The notes beneath the pieces are model-generated. The model was not told where the DNA came from, made no database searches, and was given only the letters and a program-made list of their open reading frames with translations. Source: Candidatus Zixiibacteriota bacterium (GTDB taxonomy: Bacteria; Zixibacteria; MSB-5A5; WJJR01; JAJRUJ01). Taken from it: a DNA stretch of 64,000 bases. Made by a program: the position numbers and the translations under genes. Positions 50,924 to 59,372 of the stretch are shown here, one piece after another (the first letter of the stretch is position 1; every line of letters begins with the position of its first letter). The stretch covers positions 232,799 to 296,798 of the forward strand of contig JAGVQM010000011.1 of NCBI GenBank assembly GCA_020051695.1. The letters run 5' to 3'.

Positions 50924-51395
50924 CGGTGGCTCCGGGTCGTTCCCTGGATTTTGGTTTCCGCGAGGGAGTACTGGGCAAGGGAGATGCCGCGCGGCGGACC
51001 GCCGGACATTTTTCGAGGAGTTCAATTTAACTTATTATCAGACAATCGATAATTATTTCAGAAAAATACCTTCGATTTGTGTAGTGGTGATGTTGGGGAA
51101 TTAAAGTTAATGAACCTGTTGGGGGAATCCCACATACGCCGGAAGAAATCCAATATCGATTGTGAAAATAAAAATACTATCCTCTATAAGTTTTTGCTTG
51201 ACAGCGCACTACAAAAATTGTTTTTGTGTTGTGGATGAAAATGGAGAGATAGGGCTGGATTGGGTTACTTTGGTCGATTTTTGGCGCGAATAACGGTGGA
51301 ATGGGCGGGTTACTGATGACGCAAGATATTGAAGTTAAACGCGTTAGATAATAAACCACAGTTCGAGGAACAACCGGGAATATTCCAAACCAACC
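50924..51395. other. Divergent intergenic region upstream of mraZ and the C25 gene
   Basis: AT-rich, no gene seen. It holds a TTGACA box at 51198-51203, the perfect inverted repeat ACAAAAA-TTG-TTTTTGT (51211-51227), and the 10-bp-spaced repeats listed separately. No good -10 follows TTGACA at the usual distance, so the mraZ promoter is not pinned down. Confidence 0.4.
51251..51275 (+). promoter_or_regulatory. Candidate MraZ boxes upstream of the dcw cluster
   Basis: Three G-rich pentamers, AGGGC (51251), TGGGT (51261) and TGGTC (51271), repeat with exact 10-base spacing. MraZ of other bacteria binds TGGGN repeats with 5-base spacers in front of its own gene. The fit is good in spacing but loose in sequence. 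Confidence 0.4.
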
Positions 51396-51833
51396 ATGCC
51401 GGGCCTGATCGGAAAATACACTGGGACGCTGGATGCCAAGGGGCGGCTCATCCTGCCGGCTCGTCTGCGCAAATCCAAATCGGTTACACTGGATTCATTT
51501 GTGCTGACCCTCGGCTTTAATACATGCCTATTTTTATTTCCCCTCCCCGAGTGGGAGAAAATCGAGCAACGGCTCGACAACTACGCCTTTACCCATCAGG
51601 ATGCGAATTACTTTTTGCGGATGTTGATGGCTCACGCCTCCGAAGTTAGTCTTGATCGACAACATCGTATCACGGTCCCGGCGGAATTGCTGGCCAAAGG
51701 TTCCATTGAGCGTGAGTTGTTGATATTGGGCGCGGGACGGCGCATTGAGTTGTGGGCGCCGGCGGTGTTTGATGAGTATATCAAAAGGTTTGATAAAACC
51801 TACGAACAGGTAGCACAACAATTGATGGTTTGA
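51396..51833 (+). CDS. mraZ: Transcriptional regulator MraZ
   Basis: A 145-residue DNA-binding protein made of two SpoVT/AbrB-like half-domains: GKYTGTLDAKGRLILPARLR near the N-terminus and SLDRQHRITVPAELL after residue 80. MraZ forms rings and represses the dcw operon that it heads. It starts with ATG 51396 and its stop overlaps the rsmH TTG start (TTGATAAAC). It is the first gene of the division and cell-wall cluster. Confidence 0.94.
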   Translation: MPGLIGKYTGTLDAKGRLILPARLRKSKSVTLDSFVLTLGFNTCLFLFPLPEWEKIEQRLDNYAFTHQDANYFLRMLMAHASEVSLDRQHRITVPAELLAKGSIERELLILGAGRRIELWAPAVFDEYIKRFDKTYEQVAQQLMV

Positions 51834-52816
51834 TAAACGGCGAGTGGGGACACCGGCCGGTGATGGTCGAGCGCGTACTCCACTATTTGATCGGGGATCC
51901 GGAGGGTCTTTACGTGGACGCTTGTCTTGGCGCGGCGGGGCATGCTGTTCATCTCCTGCAATCGTTGAAACTGCACGGTCGTGTCCTGGCTATTGACCGT
52001 GATCAGGTTGCCCTGCAGACAGCCCGTCGGCGGTTGCAGCCGTATGCCGAGCGCGTCACCATCGTCCACGCCGATTTCCGGCGGCTGGGCCGGGTGCTTG
52101 CCGAACTGGGGGAGGAATCGATCTCCGGCATTCTGTTCGACCTGGGTCTTTCCTCGCTGCAATTGGACGACCCGGAGCGCGGGTTTTCCTATATGCTTGA
52201 CGGTCCGCTGGATATGCGCGCCGATTCCGCGCAGGAATTGACCGCGGAGACAATTATCAATGAATATGAAGAACAGCAATTGGCCGATATTTTTTACACT
52301 TACGGTGAAGAACGCCGCTCACGGCAGGCGGCGGCCAGGATCGGCAAAGCCCGCGCAAGCCGGCGCATCACCACCACCGGCGAACTGGCCGAGGTCCTGC
52401 GGCCTGCGTTAGAACCACGGTATTACCATCGGTCGCTGGCCCGCATTTGGATGGCCCTGCGCATTGCAGTCAACGGCGAGCTTGAGGCCTTGCGTTTGGG
52501 CCTTACTGCAGGTGTTTCCGCTTTGGATGAAGGGGGCCGGGTGGTCGTGTTGGCTTATCACAGTCTGGAAGACCGGCTGGTCAAGACAGCGTTCAAAGAG
52601 TGGTCACGCGTCTGCACCTGTTCGCCGGCGCTGGGCCCGTGTACTTGTGGCGCGAATCCGTCGCTCACGGTCCTCACGGCCCGGCCGGAGACGGCATCGT
52701 CGGAAGAAATCGCGGAAAATTCCCGGGCCAAGCCGGCCAAATTGCGGGCCGCCGGGAAAATTCGAGCCGGGAACGTTACTGACCTCGAAACCAACGTATG
52801 GGGAGGCCGTCGGTGA
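51830..52816 (+). CDS. rsmH: 16S rRNA m4C1402 N4-methyltransferase
   Basis: A 328-residue SAM-dependent enzyme (MraW) that methylates N4 of C1402 in 16S rRNA. GHRPVMVERVLHYL is followed by the SAM loop DACLGAAGHAVHLL, slightly different from the usual DATLGxGGH. Further motifs are ISGILFDLGLSSLQLDDPERG, ALRIAVNGELEAL, VLAYHSLEDRLVK and the late Cys-rich CTCSPALGPCTCG. TTG 51830 overlaps the mraZ stop; ATG 51863 is an alternative but would cut conserved residues. The stop overlaps ftsL. Confidence 0.94.
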   Translation: MINGEWGHRPVMVERVLHYLIGDPEGLYVDACLGAAGHAVHLLQSLKLHGRVLAIDRDQVALQTARRRLQPYAERVTIVHADFRRLGRVLAELGEESISGILFDLGLSSLQLDDPERGFSYMLDGPLDMRADSAQELTAETIINEYEEQQLADIFYTYGEERRSRQAAARIGKARASRRITTTGELAEVLRPALEPRYYHRSLARIWMALRIAVNGELEALRLGLTAGVSALDEGGRVVVLAYHSLEDRLVKTAFKEWSRVCTCSPALGPCTCGANPSLTVLTARPETASSEEIAENSRAKPAKLRAAGKIRAGNVTDLETNVWGGRR

Positions 52817-53211
52817 GACATAGATATACAACAGTCTGGTTTCGTGTTCCTCTGATCGCAGTCGCCCTGCTGACCATCTGGGTGTGGCAGCGGATTACCG
52901 TGGTGAAAATGATCCACCGCAATGACCTGCGGCGCGCGGAGTTGCAGGTCAAAAAGGAAATGAAAGACAAAATTATTGCCGACCTATCCCGGCTGGAACA
53001 TCGGGGACGAATCGAGCTCATCGCCGCCGAGGCCATGGGAATGGCGCCGTCACGGCCGGGCCAGCAGCGGATGGTTTTGCCGTTGGATTATGCGAGAGAC
53101 CCCGTGCCGGTACCGGTACAGGCCAACGGCTGGCAACGGCTTAATAATTCATGGAGAAGACTGACTGTGGCCTCGGTCTCCCGCCCGAGCCGCAATGACG
53201 GTACGCCATGA
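52813..53211 (+). CDS. ftsL: FtsL-like cell division protein
   Basis: A 132-residue bitopic protein: a short basic tail, one membrane helix (VPLIAVALLTIWVWQRI), then a charged coiled-coil-like region (RNDLRRAELQVKKEMKDKII) and a variable tail. FtsL sequences diverge strongly, and identity rests on position between rsmH and ftsI plus this topology. GTG 52813 has GGGGAGG before it and overlaps the rsmH stop; ATG 52798 is the alternative. It should act with FtsB and FtsQ at the septum; those genes are not in the window. Confidence 0.8.
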   Translation: MRHRYTTVWFRVPLIAVALLTIWVWQRITVVKMIHRNDLRRAELQVKKEMKDKIIADLSRLEHRGRIELIAAEAMGMAPSRPGQQRMVLPLDYARDPVPVPVQANGWQRLNNSWRRLTVASVSRPSRNDGTP

Positions 53212-55256
53212 ACCCCAAACCATTGGAAACAGGCACACGCCAAAGCGCGGCGGCGCGATTTGACGATCCGGAATTCGGGCGGCTGGTGTATCGGCGGCTG
53301 CGGATCGCCGCCATGTTTGTGGTTTTGGCCTGGGCGGTACTGGCCGGGCGGACTTTTGCCATCCAGGTGTTGTGGGCCGATCGTTTGAGCGGCAGGGCGG
53401 GTAATCAAATTAACCAGACTGTCGCCGTCCCCGCACCACGAGGGGAGATTTACGATCGAAACGGTGTACCCCTGGCGGTCAACTGGCACAATCAGTCTTT
53501 TTTCGCATATCCTGATGAGAACAATATTCCGGTGCTTGCCAAAAAACTGTCTGCGGTGCGCAAGTGCAGTGAACAGAAACTGCGCCGGGACTTATCCGGC
53601 AAGCAGGGGAAATTCACCTGGCTCATTCGCCAGGCCGACGATCAGGTGGCGCGGCAGATTCGCAGTTGGGATATCAAACATGTCCACTCACTGCCGGAGA
53701 TGACCCGGGCTTACACCAACCCGGATGCCTGCCGTGGCGTGGTCGGTTACGTTAATACCGACAACCTCGGACTGGCCGGAATCGAGTATTCCTGTGACAA
53801 GTGGTTGACCGGCACAAACGGGGTTGGGGTCCTGTGGCGCGACGGCTTGGGGCGCAAGTATTCCTACGATCCGCTCCGCGTGGCGGAGCCGGTCCCCGGC
53901 AACCGGGTCGAGCTGACCCTTGATCTCGGTTGGCAGATCGTGCTCAAAGAGGAGCTGGTCCGTGGGATTGAGGAGCATCACGCCCGTTCAGGCATGGCGA
54001 TATTGCTCGATTGCCGCACGGGGGAAATCCTGGCCATGGCCGATGCGTATTCGACAACAGAGCGGCGGGTTGCGCAGGATGCCAAATGTCGGGTTATCAG
54101 TGATGTTTTTGAACCCGGTTCGTCGTTTAAGCTTGTGGCGTTTGCCGCGGCCTTGTCCGAAGGCGGGATGTGTCCCGCCGACCGTTTCGATGCCGGGATG
54201 GGTAAGGGCCGGTTTTCCAACCGCTGGATCCGTGACGACAAAGAACACGGGTTTCTTTCGCTGGCCGACGCGTTCCGTTTTTCGTCGAATGTTGCCACGG
54301 GGCGGATGGCCAACAGAGTGGGCGGTGAGAAGCTGTACGCCTGGGCGCGCCGTTTCGGTTTCGGTTCGCCGACCGGCGTCATGTTACCGGCCGAACAGCC
54401 CGGTTCGGTGCCTAAACATCGCTGGTCGGAGTATATGACCGCCGCATTTTCCATCGGCCACGGCGTCTCGGTGACCACGCTGCAGATGGCGGTAGCGTAT
54501 GCCGGGCTGGCCAACGGGGGATTGTTGCTGAAACCATATCTCGTTCGTTCGGTCACCGATGCCGCGGGCCGTGTCGTGTTCCGGCAAAAGCCGTTCGTGG
54601 TGCGTCGAATCATGACCCCCGATGTGGCCGCAGAACTTTTAGCCATGGCCCGGGGAGTAGTCACCGATGGGACGGCAAAACAAATCAATGATCCGGAGTT
54701 TCCCCTGGCCGGGAAGACCGGCACCGCCGAAAAGCCCGACCTGGAAACCGGTCGGATGATTAAAAATAAATACGTTGCCAGCTTTGCCGGTTTCTGGCCC
54801 GCCGATAATCCGCGTCTGGTCGGCGTCGTGGTCCTGGATCAACCCGAGCCGATTCACTATGGGGGCTGGACCGCAGCGCCGATTTTGTTGAACATCCTTC
54901 GCCGCGGCAGCTGTGCCAGAGGCCACAACGTCGTCTATGAACCTCCGTTGCGGGCGGCGGCTCCGGCAGCCGACAGCTTGGTACCAGTTGATTCTTCCGC
55001 GGAAACAGTCGCAGTTTGTCCGGCGCCGGGAGAATCTTTCTGGCAGCGCCGCGCTGTTGTGGACGAGAGCGACAGCGGGCTTACAGAGGGTGTAATGCCC
55101 GACGTCGTCGGTCTGACCGCCCGTGAAGCGGTAGTGCTCATCAAAAAATGTGGTTATGAATCAGTATTAACCGGCGTGGGGCGGGTGGCCCAGCAAATAC
55201 CGCCCCCCGGTTCACCGGTGATGCCGGGAACAACATGTCAGTTGGCGTTGCAGTAA
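53208..55256 (+). CDS. ftsI: Septal penicillin-binding protein (PBP3/FtsI) with PASTA domain
   Basis: A 682-residue class B transpeptidase. One membrane helix (FVVLAWAVLAGRTFAIQVL) is followed by the dimerisation domain. The transpeptidase domain has S305-K308 (SSFK), SSN in RFSSNVATGRMAN, and GKTGTAEKPD. A C-terminal PASTA repeat (PDVVGLTAREAVVLIKKCGY) is present, a feature more typical of Spo-type and Gram-positive relatives and of several FCB phyla. It cross-links septal peptidoglycan together with FtsW (60765). ATG 53208 overlaps the ftsL stop as ATGA. Confidence 0.95.
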   Translation: MNPKPLETGTRQSAAARFDDPEFGRLVYRRLRIAAMFVVLAWAVLAGRTFAIQVLWADRLSGRAGNQINQTVAVPAPRGEIYDRNGVPLAVNWHNQSFFAYPDENNIPVLAKKLSAVRKCSEQKLRRDLSGKQGKFTWLIRQADDQVARQIRSWDIKHVHSLPEMTRAYTNPDACRGVVGYVNTDNLGLAGIEYSCDKWLTGTNGVGVLWRDGLGRKYSYDPLRVAEPVPGNRVELTLDLGWQIVLKEELVRGIEEHHARSGMAILLDCRTGEILAMADAYSTTERRVAQDAKCRVISDVFEPGSSFKLVAFAAALSEGGMCPADRFDAGMGKGRFSNRWIRDDKEHGFLSLADAFRFSSNVATGRMANRVGGEKLYAWARRFGFGSPTGVMLPAEQPGSVPKHRWSEYMTAAFSIGHGVSVTTLQMAVAYAGLANGGLLLKPYLVRSVTDAAGRVVFRQKPFVVRRIMTPDVAAELLAMARGVVTDGTAKQINDPEFPLAGKTGTAEKPDLETGRMIKNKYVASFAGFWPADNPRLVGVVVLDQPEPIHYGGWTAAPILLNILRRGSCARGHNVVYEPPLRAAAPAADSLVPVDSSAETVAVCPAPGESFWQRRAVVDESDSGLTEGVMPDVVGLTAREAVVLIKKCGYESVLTGVGRVAQQIPPPGSPVMPGTTCQLALQ

Positions 55257-55273
55257 TCGGGGAATGATGATCA

Positions 55274-56779
55274 ATGGTGGAGCCGAATCAGGAGAAAAGA
55301 GTCGCGGCGCTGGGCGATTTGGTCGCGGAAGCTCTCGATGCGACCGTTGAAAACTGGCGGACCTCCACGGTGAGCGGGCTGGCCATCGATTCACGCCAGG
55401 TGGCACCCGGTGACTTGTTTATTGCGGTGCCCGGGCTGGCGACAGACGGCCACCGGTTCATCGCCGCCGCCGCCAAAGCCGGCGCGCATGCAGCTGTTGT
55501 TGAACATATCACCGGTGATTCTCTCCTGCAGATCAAAGTCAGGAATGCCCGCCGTGCCATAGCTGAAATCGCCCACCGGTACTACGACCACCCGGCCCGG
55601 CAGATGAAGTTGTTCGGGGTTACCGGGACCAACGGCAAGACCACGGTGGCCGCGGTCGTTGAGGCCATTGCCCATGCCGCAGGGCAAAAAATCGGCGTGC
55701 TGGGCACAGTCGGACACCGCCTGGATTCCCTGGACCTGCCCGCGTCGCGCACGACTCCTGAAGCCCATGATATCGACCGCATGCTCGCGAATATGTTGCG
55801 TCTGGGGATTACCGTCTGCGTGATGGAAGTTTCCTCGCATGCGCTCAAGCTCGATCGTGTTTTTGGGGTGCCGTTCAGCGGGGCGGTGTTCACCAATTTG
55901 ACGCGCGATCATCTCGATTTCCATGGTGACCTCGACGAGTATCGGCGGACGAAATTCCGTCTGTTTACCGAAAATCTCCAACCCGGCGGATTCGCGGTCT
56001 TCAACGGCGATGACCCGGCCGGCGCGGAATTGGCGGGTGTTATCGGCGAAGCCACCGCGTGGCGTTATTCTTTGAAAGACAAATCGGCCGATATTCACGT
56101 GCGCGTTCATGACGAAACTCTGCTCGGGTCGGCCATGACGTTTTTTACGCCGGTCGGGGTCATGAACATCAAGACGCCCCTGTGGGGGGCGTTTAATTTC
56201 GCCAACCTGGCGGCTGCGGTCGGCACGGCGATTGCCGTGGGCTATTCGCCGGAAGCCATTGTCGAGGGTATCGCCGAATTTCACGGCGTGCGGGGCCGGA
56301 TGGAAGCGATCAGCGGCGATTTTGATTTTTCCGTTTTCATCGATTATGCCCATACGCCTGACGCGTTGTATCAGGTACTCGCCGCGGCCCGGCCGCTGGT
56401 TAAAGGCAAACTCCGGGTGCTGTTCGGTTGCGGCGGAGACCGCGACGCCGGCAAACGGCCGCTGATGGCCCAGGCCGTCGAACAATTCGCCGACATAATT
56501 TACCTGACCTCGGACAATCCGCGTTCCGAGGACCCGGTAAAAATTATCTCCGATGTCATGAAGGGATTCTCCGATCCGGACGCGGTGATCGTGGAGCCGG
56601 ACCGGGGAAAAGCCATCGAACGCATCATTCTCGAATGTCATCCTGCGGACAGCGCCTTGTTGTGCGGAAAAGGCCATGAGACCATGCAGTTGATCGGTGA
56701 GGACGCCATCGAGTTTGATGACCGGACGGTTGCCGAAAGGGCGCTGCGCACGAGGGGGTGCGCAGTGGGCCCGGCATGA
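55274..56779 (+). CDS. murE: UDP-MurNAc-tripeptide ligase (meso-DAP adding)
   Basis: A 501-residue Mur ligase that adds the third amino acid to the peptidoglycan precursor. The ATP loop is GVTGTNGKTTVAAVVE near residue 115. The carbamylated-lysine region lies in DEYRRTKFRLF. The specificity motif is TSDNPRSEDPVKII near residue 414. DNPR marks enzymes that add meso-diaminopimelate instead of lysine. The start is ATG 55274, 17 bases after ftsI. A conspicuous hairpin separates it from murF, so the transcript may be attenuated there. Confidence 0.96.
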   Translation: MVEPNQEKRVAALGDLVAEALDATVENWRTSTVSGLAIDSRQVAPGDLFIAVPGLATDGHRFIAAAAKAGAHAAVVEHITGDSLLQIKVRNARRAIAEIAHRYYDHPARQMKLFGVTGTNGKTTVAAVVEAIAHAAGQKIGVLGTVGHRLDSLDLPASRTTPEAHDIDRMLANMLRLGITVCVMEVSSHALKLDRVFGVPFSGAVFTNLTRDHLDFHGDLDEYRRTKFRLFTENLQPGGFAVFNGDDPAGAELAGVIGEATAWRYSLKDKSADIHVRVHDETLLGSAMTFFTPVGVMNIKTPLWGAFNFANLAAAVGTAIAVGYSPEAIVEGIAEFHGVRGRMEAISGDFDFSVFIDYAHTPDALYQVLAAARPLVKGKLRVLFGCGGDRDAGKRPLMAQAVEQFADIIYLTSDNPRSEDPVKIISDVMKGFSDPDAVIVEPDRGKAIERIILECHPADSALLCGKGHETMQLIGEDAIEFDDRTVAERALRTRGCAVGPA

Positions 56780-56802
56780 AATACTCGACATCGGTTACGT
56801 AA

Positions 56803-56840
56803 GGTTTTCGGTGGGTCCGGGGGGGGACCCACTGAAAACC
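56803..56840. repeat. Long hairpin between murE and murF
   Basis: GGTTTTCGGTGGGTCC (56803-56818) pairs with GGACCCACTGAAAACC (56825-56840): 15 Watson-Crick pairs plus one G-U, around a loop of six G. It is the only sizeable gap inside the otherwise overlapping dcw genes. It resembles a dispersed palindromic element. There is no T-run, so complete termination is unlikely. Confidence 0.8.
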
Positions 56841-56870
56841 GCCGCAAACAGGGAAGTTGGATATAGATCA

Positions 56871-58280
56871 ATGACGATCGGTACACTCACGGAATTAACT
56901 GAGATCACTGCTGGGAGTTGGGCCGGCGGGGAACACCCGGGACGGAGGCCCGACAGGTTTTCGGGCATAGCCGTCGACAGCCGGGCGCTCCAGCCGGGTG
57001 AAGTCTTCTTTTGCCTCAAGGGCGCGCGGACCGATGGGCATCACTATGCCCGGGCCGCCGCAAAACGCAAAGCGGCCGCCATCGTGGTCCGGAAAGGTCG
57101 CCCGGGATTTGCCCGGCCGATCGCCGGGGTGCCGGTGCTCCGTGTAGCCGACCCGGCAGAGGCCTTGTGCACATGGGCCGGACACCATCGCCGGAAATTC
57201 AACGTGTGCTTCACAGCGATCACCGGTTCGGTGGGGAAGACCTCGACCAAGGAAATGCTGGCCTCGATTTTTGCACAAAAGTATCCCACGTTCAAAACGC
57301 CGGGCAATTACAACAATTTGCTGGGAATTCCGCTGTCGCTCCCCGGATTGACCGCGCAGCACCGGCTGGGCGTGGTGGAGATGGGCATGTCATCCCCCGG
57401 TGAAATCGCCCGGTTGACGCGGATGATCGATCCCGAGGTGGGGATTATCACCTGGATCGGCCCAGCGCACCTGGAGTTTTTCACCGGCATGCAGGGAATC
57501 GCCCGGGCCAAGCGGGAGTTGTTTGACGAGATGAACCCCGCCGGTATCGGCATCGTCAATATCGACAATCCGATTCTTGCCCGGTGGAAAAAACAAATGA
57601 AACGCAAGATCCTCGGGTATTCGATACGCCGCAGGACCGATGTCTATGCCACTGACATTCGCCTTGCCCCCGGTGAAACCGTTTTTAAATTAAACGGCAG
57701 GACTCTGGTCCGGCTGCCGGTGATGGGCGTGCATGCGGTAGCCAATGCGCTGGCGGCGTGTGCGGCCGCCGGGTTGTACGGCATTGGTGTCGAGAAAATC
57801 CGCAGCGGGCTGTTGCATATGTGTCTGCCGTCCGGCCGCATGGCTGTGAAGAAAAACAACTCGATAACTATTTTGGATGACTCCTATAATTCAAACCCCA
57901 TTTCGGCCAAGGCAGCTTTGGCCACACTTGGTGCGTTGCGGCCGCCCGGTAAGAAAGTCGCCTGTTTGGGCGCTATGCGTGAGCTAGGGGATTCGGCACT
58001 ACAGCTCCACAAGGATGTGGGCCGGGCGGCCGCGGCGCAGGGAGTGGAGGTCCTCCTTGGCGTCGGATATTGGGGCAGGCAGATCGTCGCCGGCGCCGAA
58101 CACGCGCGCCGGAGGATTTTTACTCATGTCGCCCCCGATGCCGACAAGGCGGGAATCTGGCTGGCGGAGAATCTCAGCGCGCATGATGTCGTGCTGATCA
58201 AGGCCTCACGGGCTGAGGGATTCGACCGCATTGTGCAATATTTAACAGTGAAACACCCGGGACAAAAGCGGACAAGGTAA
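56871..58280 (+). CDS. murF: UDP-MurNAc-tripeptide--D-Ala-D-Ala ligase
   Basis: A 469-residue Mur ligase that adds D-Ala-D-Ala. DSRALQPGEVFFCLKGARTDGH is the MurE/MurF-type N-domain. FTAITGSVGKTSTKEMLASI is the ATP loop. TPGNYNNLLGIPLSL is the MurF hallmark, and LDDSYNSNPISAKAAL follows in the last domain. ATG 56871 starts the conserved domain; the open frame extends upstream across the hairpin and into murE, but that part is not homologous. It is followed six bases later by mraY. Confidence 0.95.
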   Translation: MTIGTLTELTEITAGSWAGGEHPGRRPDRFSGIAVDSRALQPGEVFFCLKGARTDGHHYARAAAKRKAAAIVVRKGRPGFARPIAGVPVLRVADPAEALCTWAGHHRRKFNVCFTAITGSVGKTSTKEMLASIFAQKYPTFKTPGNYNNLLGIPLSLPGLTAQHRLGVVEMGMSSPGEIARLTRMIDPEVGIITWIGPAHLEFFTGMQGIARAKRELFDEMNPAGIGIVNIDNPILARWKKQMKRKILGYSIRRRTDVYATDIRLAPGETVFKLNGRTLVRLPVMGVHAVANALAACAAAGLYGIGVEKIRSGLLHMCLPSGRMAVKKNNSITILDDSYNSNPISAKAALATLGALRPPGKKVACLGAMRELGDSALQLHKDVGRAAAAQGVEVLLGVGYWGRQIVAGAEHARRRIFTHVAPDADKAGIWLAENLSAHDVVLIKASRAEGFDRIVQYLTVKHPGQKRTR

Positions 58281-58286
58281 ACGCCG

Positions 58287-59372
58287 ATGTTTTATCATTT
58301 GTTTTATCCGTTACGCGACTACGTTTCGGCGTTCAATCTGTTTCGGTATATCACGTTTCGCTCGGCGTACGCGGTGGTGACTGCGCTGGTGATTTCGCTG
58401 GTGATCGGTCCGATGATTATCAGTTGGTTACAGAAACGGCAGATCGGGCAGGTCATCCGCCGTGAGGGACCCAAATCGCATTACAGCAAAGAAGGCACGC
58501 CGACGATGGGCGGGGTGATCATCCTGCTGGCCATTGTGGTGCCCACCCTGCTCTGGGCCGACTTATCCAACCGGTTCATCCAGTTGACATTGCTGGTCAC
58601 GGTATGGCTGGGCGCCATCGGGTTCATGGATGATTATTTGAAAGTAGTGCGCGGTCAGTCGCGGGGGCTAGTGGCCAAAAAGAAATTTCTGGCGCAGGCG
58701 GTCTTAGGTTTGTTGTTCGGTTCGATCATCGTCGCGTGGCCCCCGGCGGCAGGGTTCGGAGCCGGGACGGACATCCCGTTTTTCAAAAATCTCTACTTGC
58801 CGCTGGGATACGCGTTTATTCCGTTTGTCACGCTGGTCATTGCCGGTGCTTCCAACGCAGTCAACCTGACCGACGGTCTGGATGGCCTGGCCGCCGGGTT
58901 AGCCGGCATCTGTTTTTTGACCTTTGCTGGGATGTGTTATGTCACGGGGCGTACGGATTTCTCGCAGTACCTGGCGATCAGTTATCTGCCGGGGGCCGGG
59001 GAATTGACCGTCTACTGCGCCGCAGCCATGGGCGCGGCCCTGGGTTTTTTATGGTTCAACTCGCACCCAGCGGAAGTCTTTATGGGCGATACCGGAGCCT
59101 TGCCGCTGGGCGGCGCGCTGGGAGCGGTGGCGATCTTGATTAAAAAGGAATTCCTCCTGCTGGTTGTCGGCGGGGTGTTTGTCGTGGAGGTGCTCTCGGT
59201 TATACTTCAAGTGGCATCATATAAATGGACGGGCAAACGGATTTTTAAAATGGCGCCGCTGCACCACCATTTCGAGTTAATGGGCTGGCCGGAGGCCAAA
59301 GTCGTGACCCGGTTTTGGATTATCGGCGCCATCTGTGCCTTATTGACACTCAGCACGCTGAAAATAAGATGA
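58287..59372 (+). CDS. mraY: Phospho-MurNAc-pentapeptide transferase
   Basis: A 361-residue membrane enzyme with about ten helices that makes lipid I from UDP-MurNAc-pentapeptide and undecaprenyl phosphate. Conserved pieces are SKEGTPTMGGVIILL, the acidic FMDDYLKV, NAVNLTDGLDGLAAG, PAEVFMGDTGALPLG and the HHHFELMGW histidine triad. The length is normal. The stop overlaps the murD start as ATGATG. Confidence 0.97.
   Translation: MFYHLFYPLRDYVSAFNLFRYITFRSAYAVVTALVISLVIGPMIISWLQKRQIGQVIRREGPKSHYSKEGTPTMGGVIILLAIVVPTLLWADLSNRFIQLTLLVTVWLGAIGFMDDYLKVVRGQSRGLVAKKKFLAQAVLGLLFGSIIVAWPPAAGFGAGTDIPFFKNLYLPLGYAFIPFVTLVIAGASNAVNLTDGLDGLAAGLAGICFLTFAGMCYVTGRTDFSQYLAISYLPGAGELTVYCAAAMGAALGFLWFNSHPAEVFMGDTGALPLGGALGAVAILIKKEFLLLVVGGVFVVEVLSVILQVASYKWTGKRIFKMAPLHHHFELMGWPEAKVVTRFWIIGAICALLTLSTLKIR

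Noticed and set aside
55391..56791. 466-codon reverse frame opposite murE
   Set aside because: It is the shadow of murE, which has all Mur ligase motifs.
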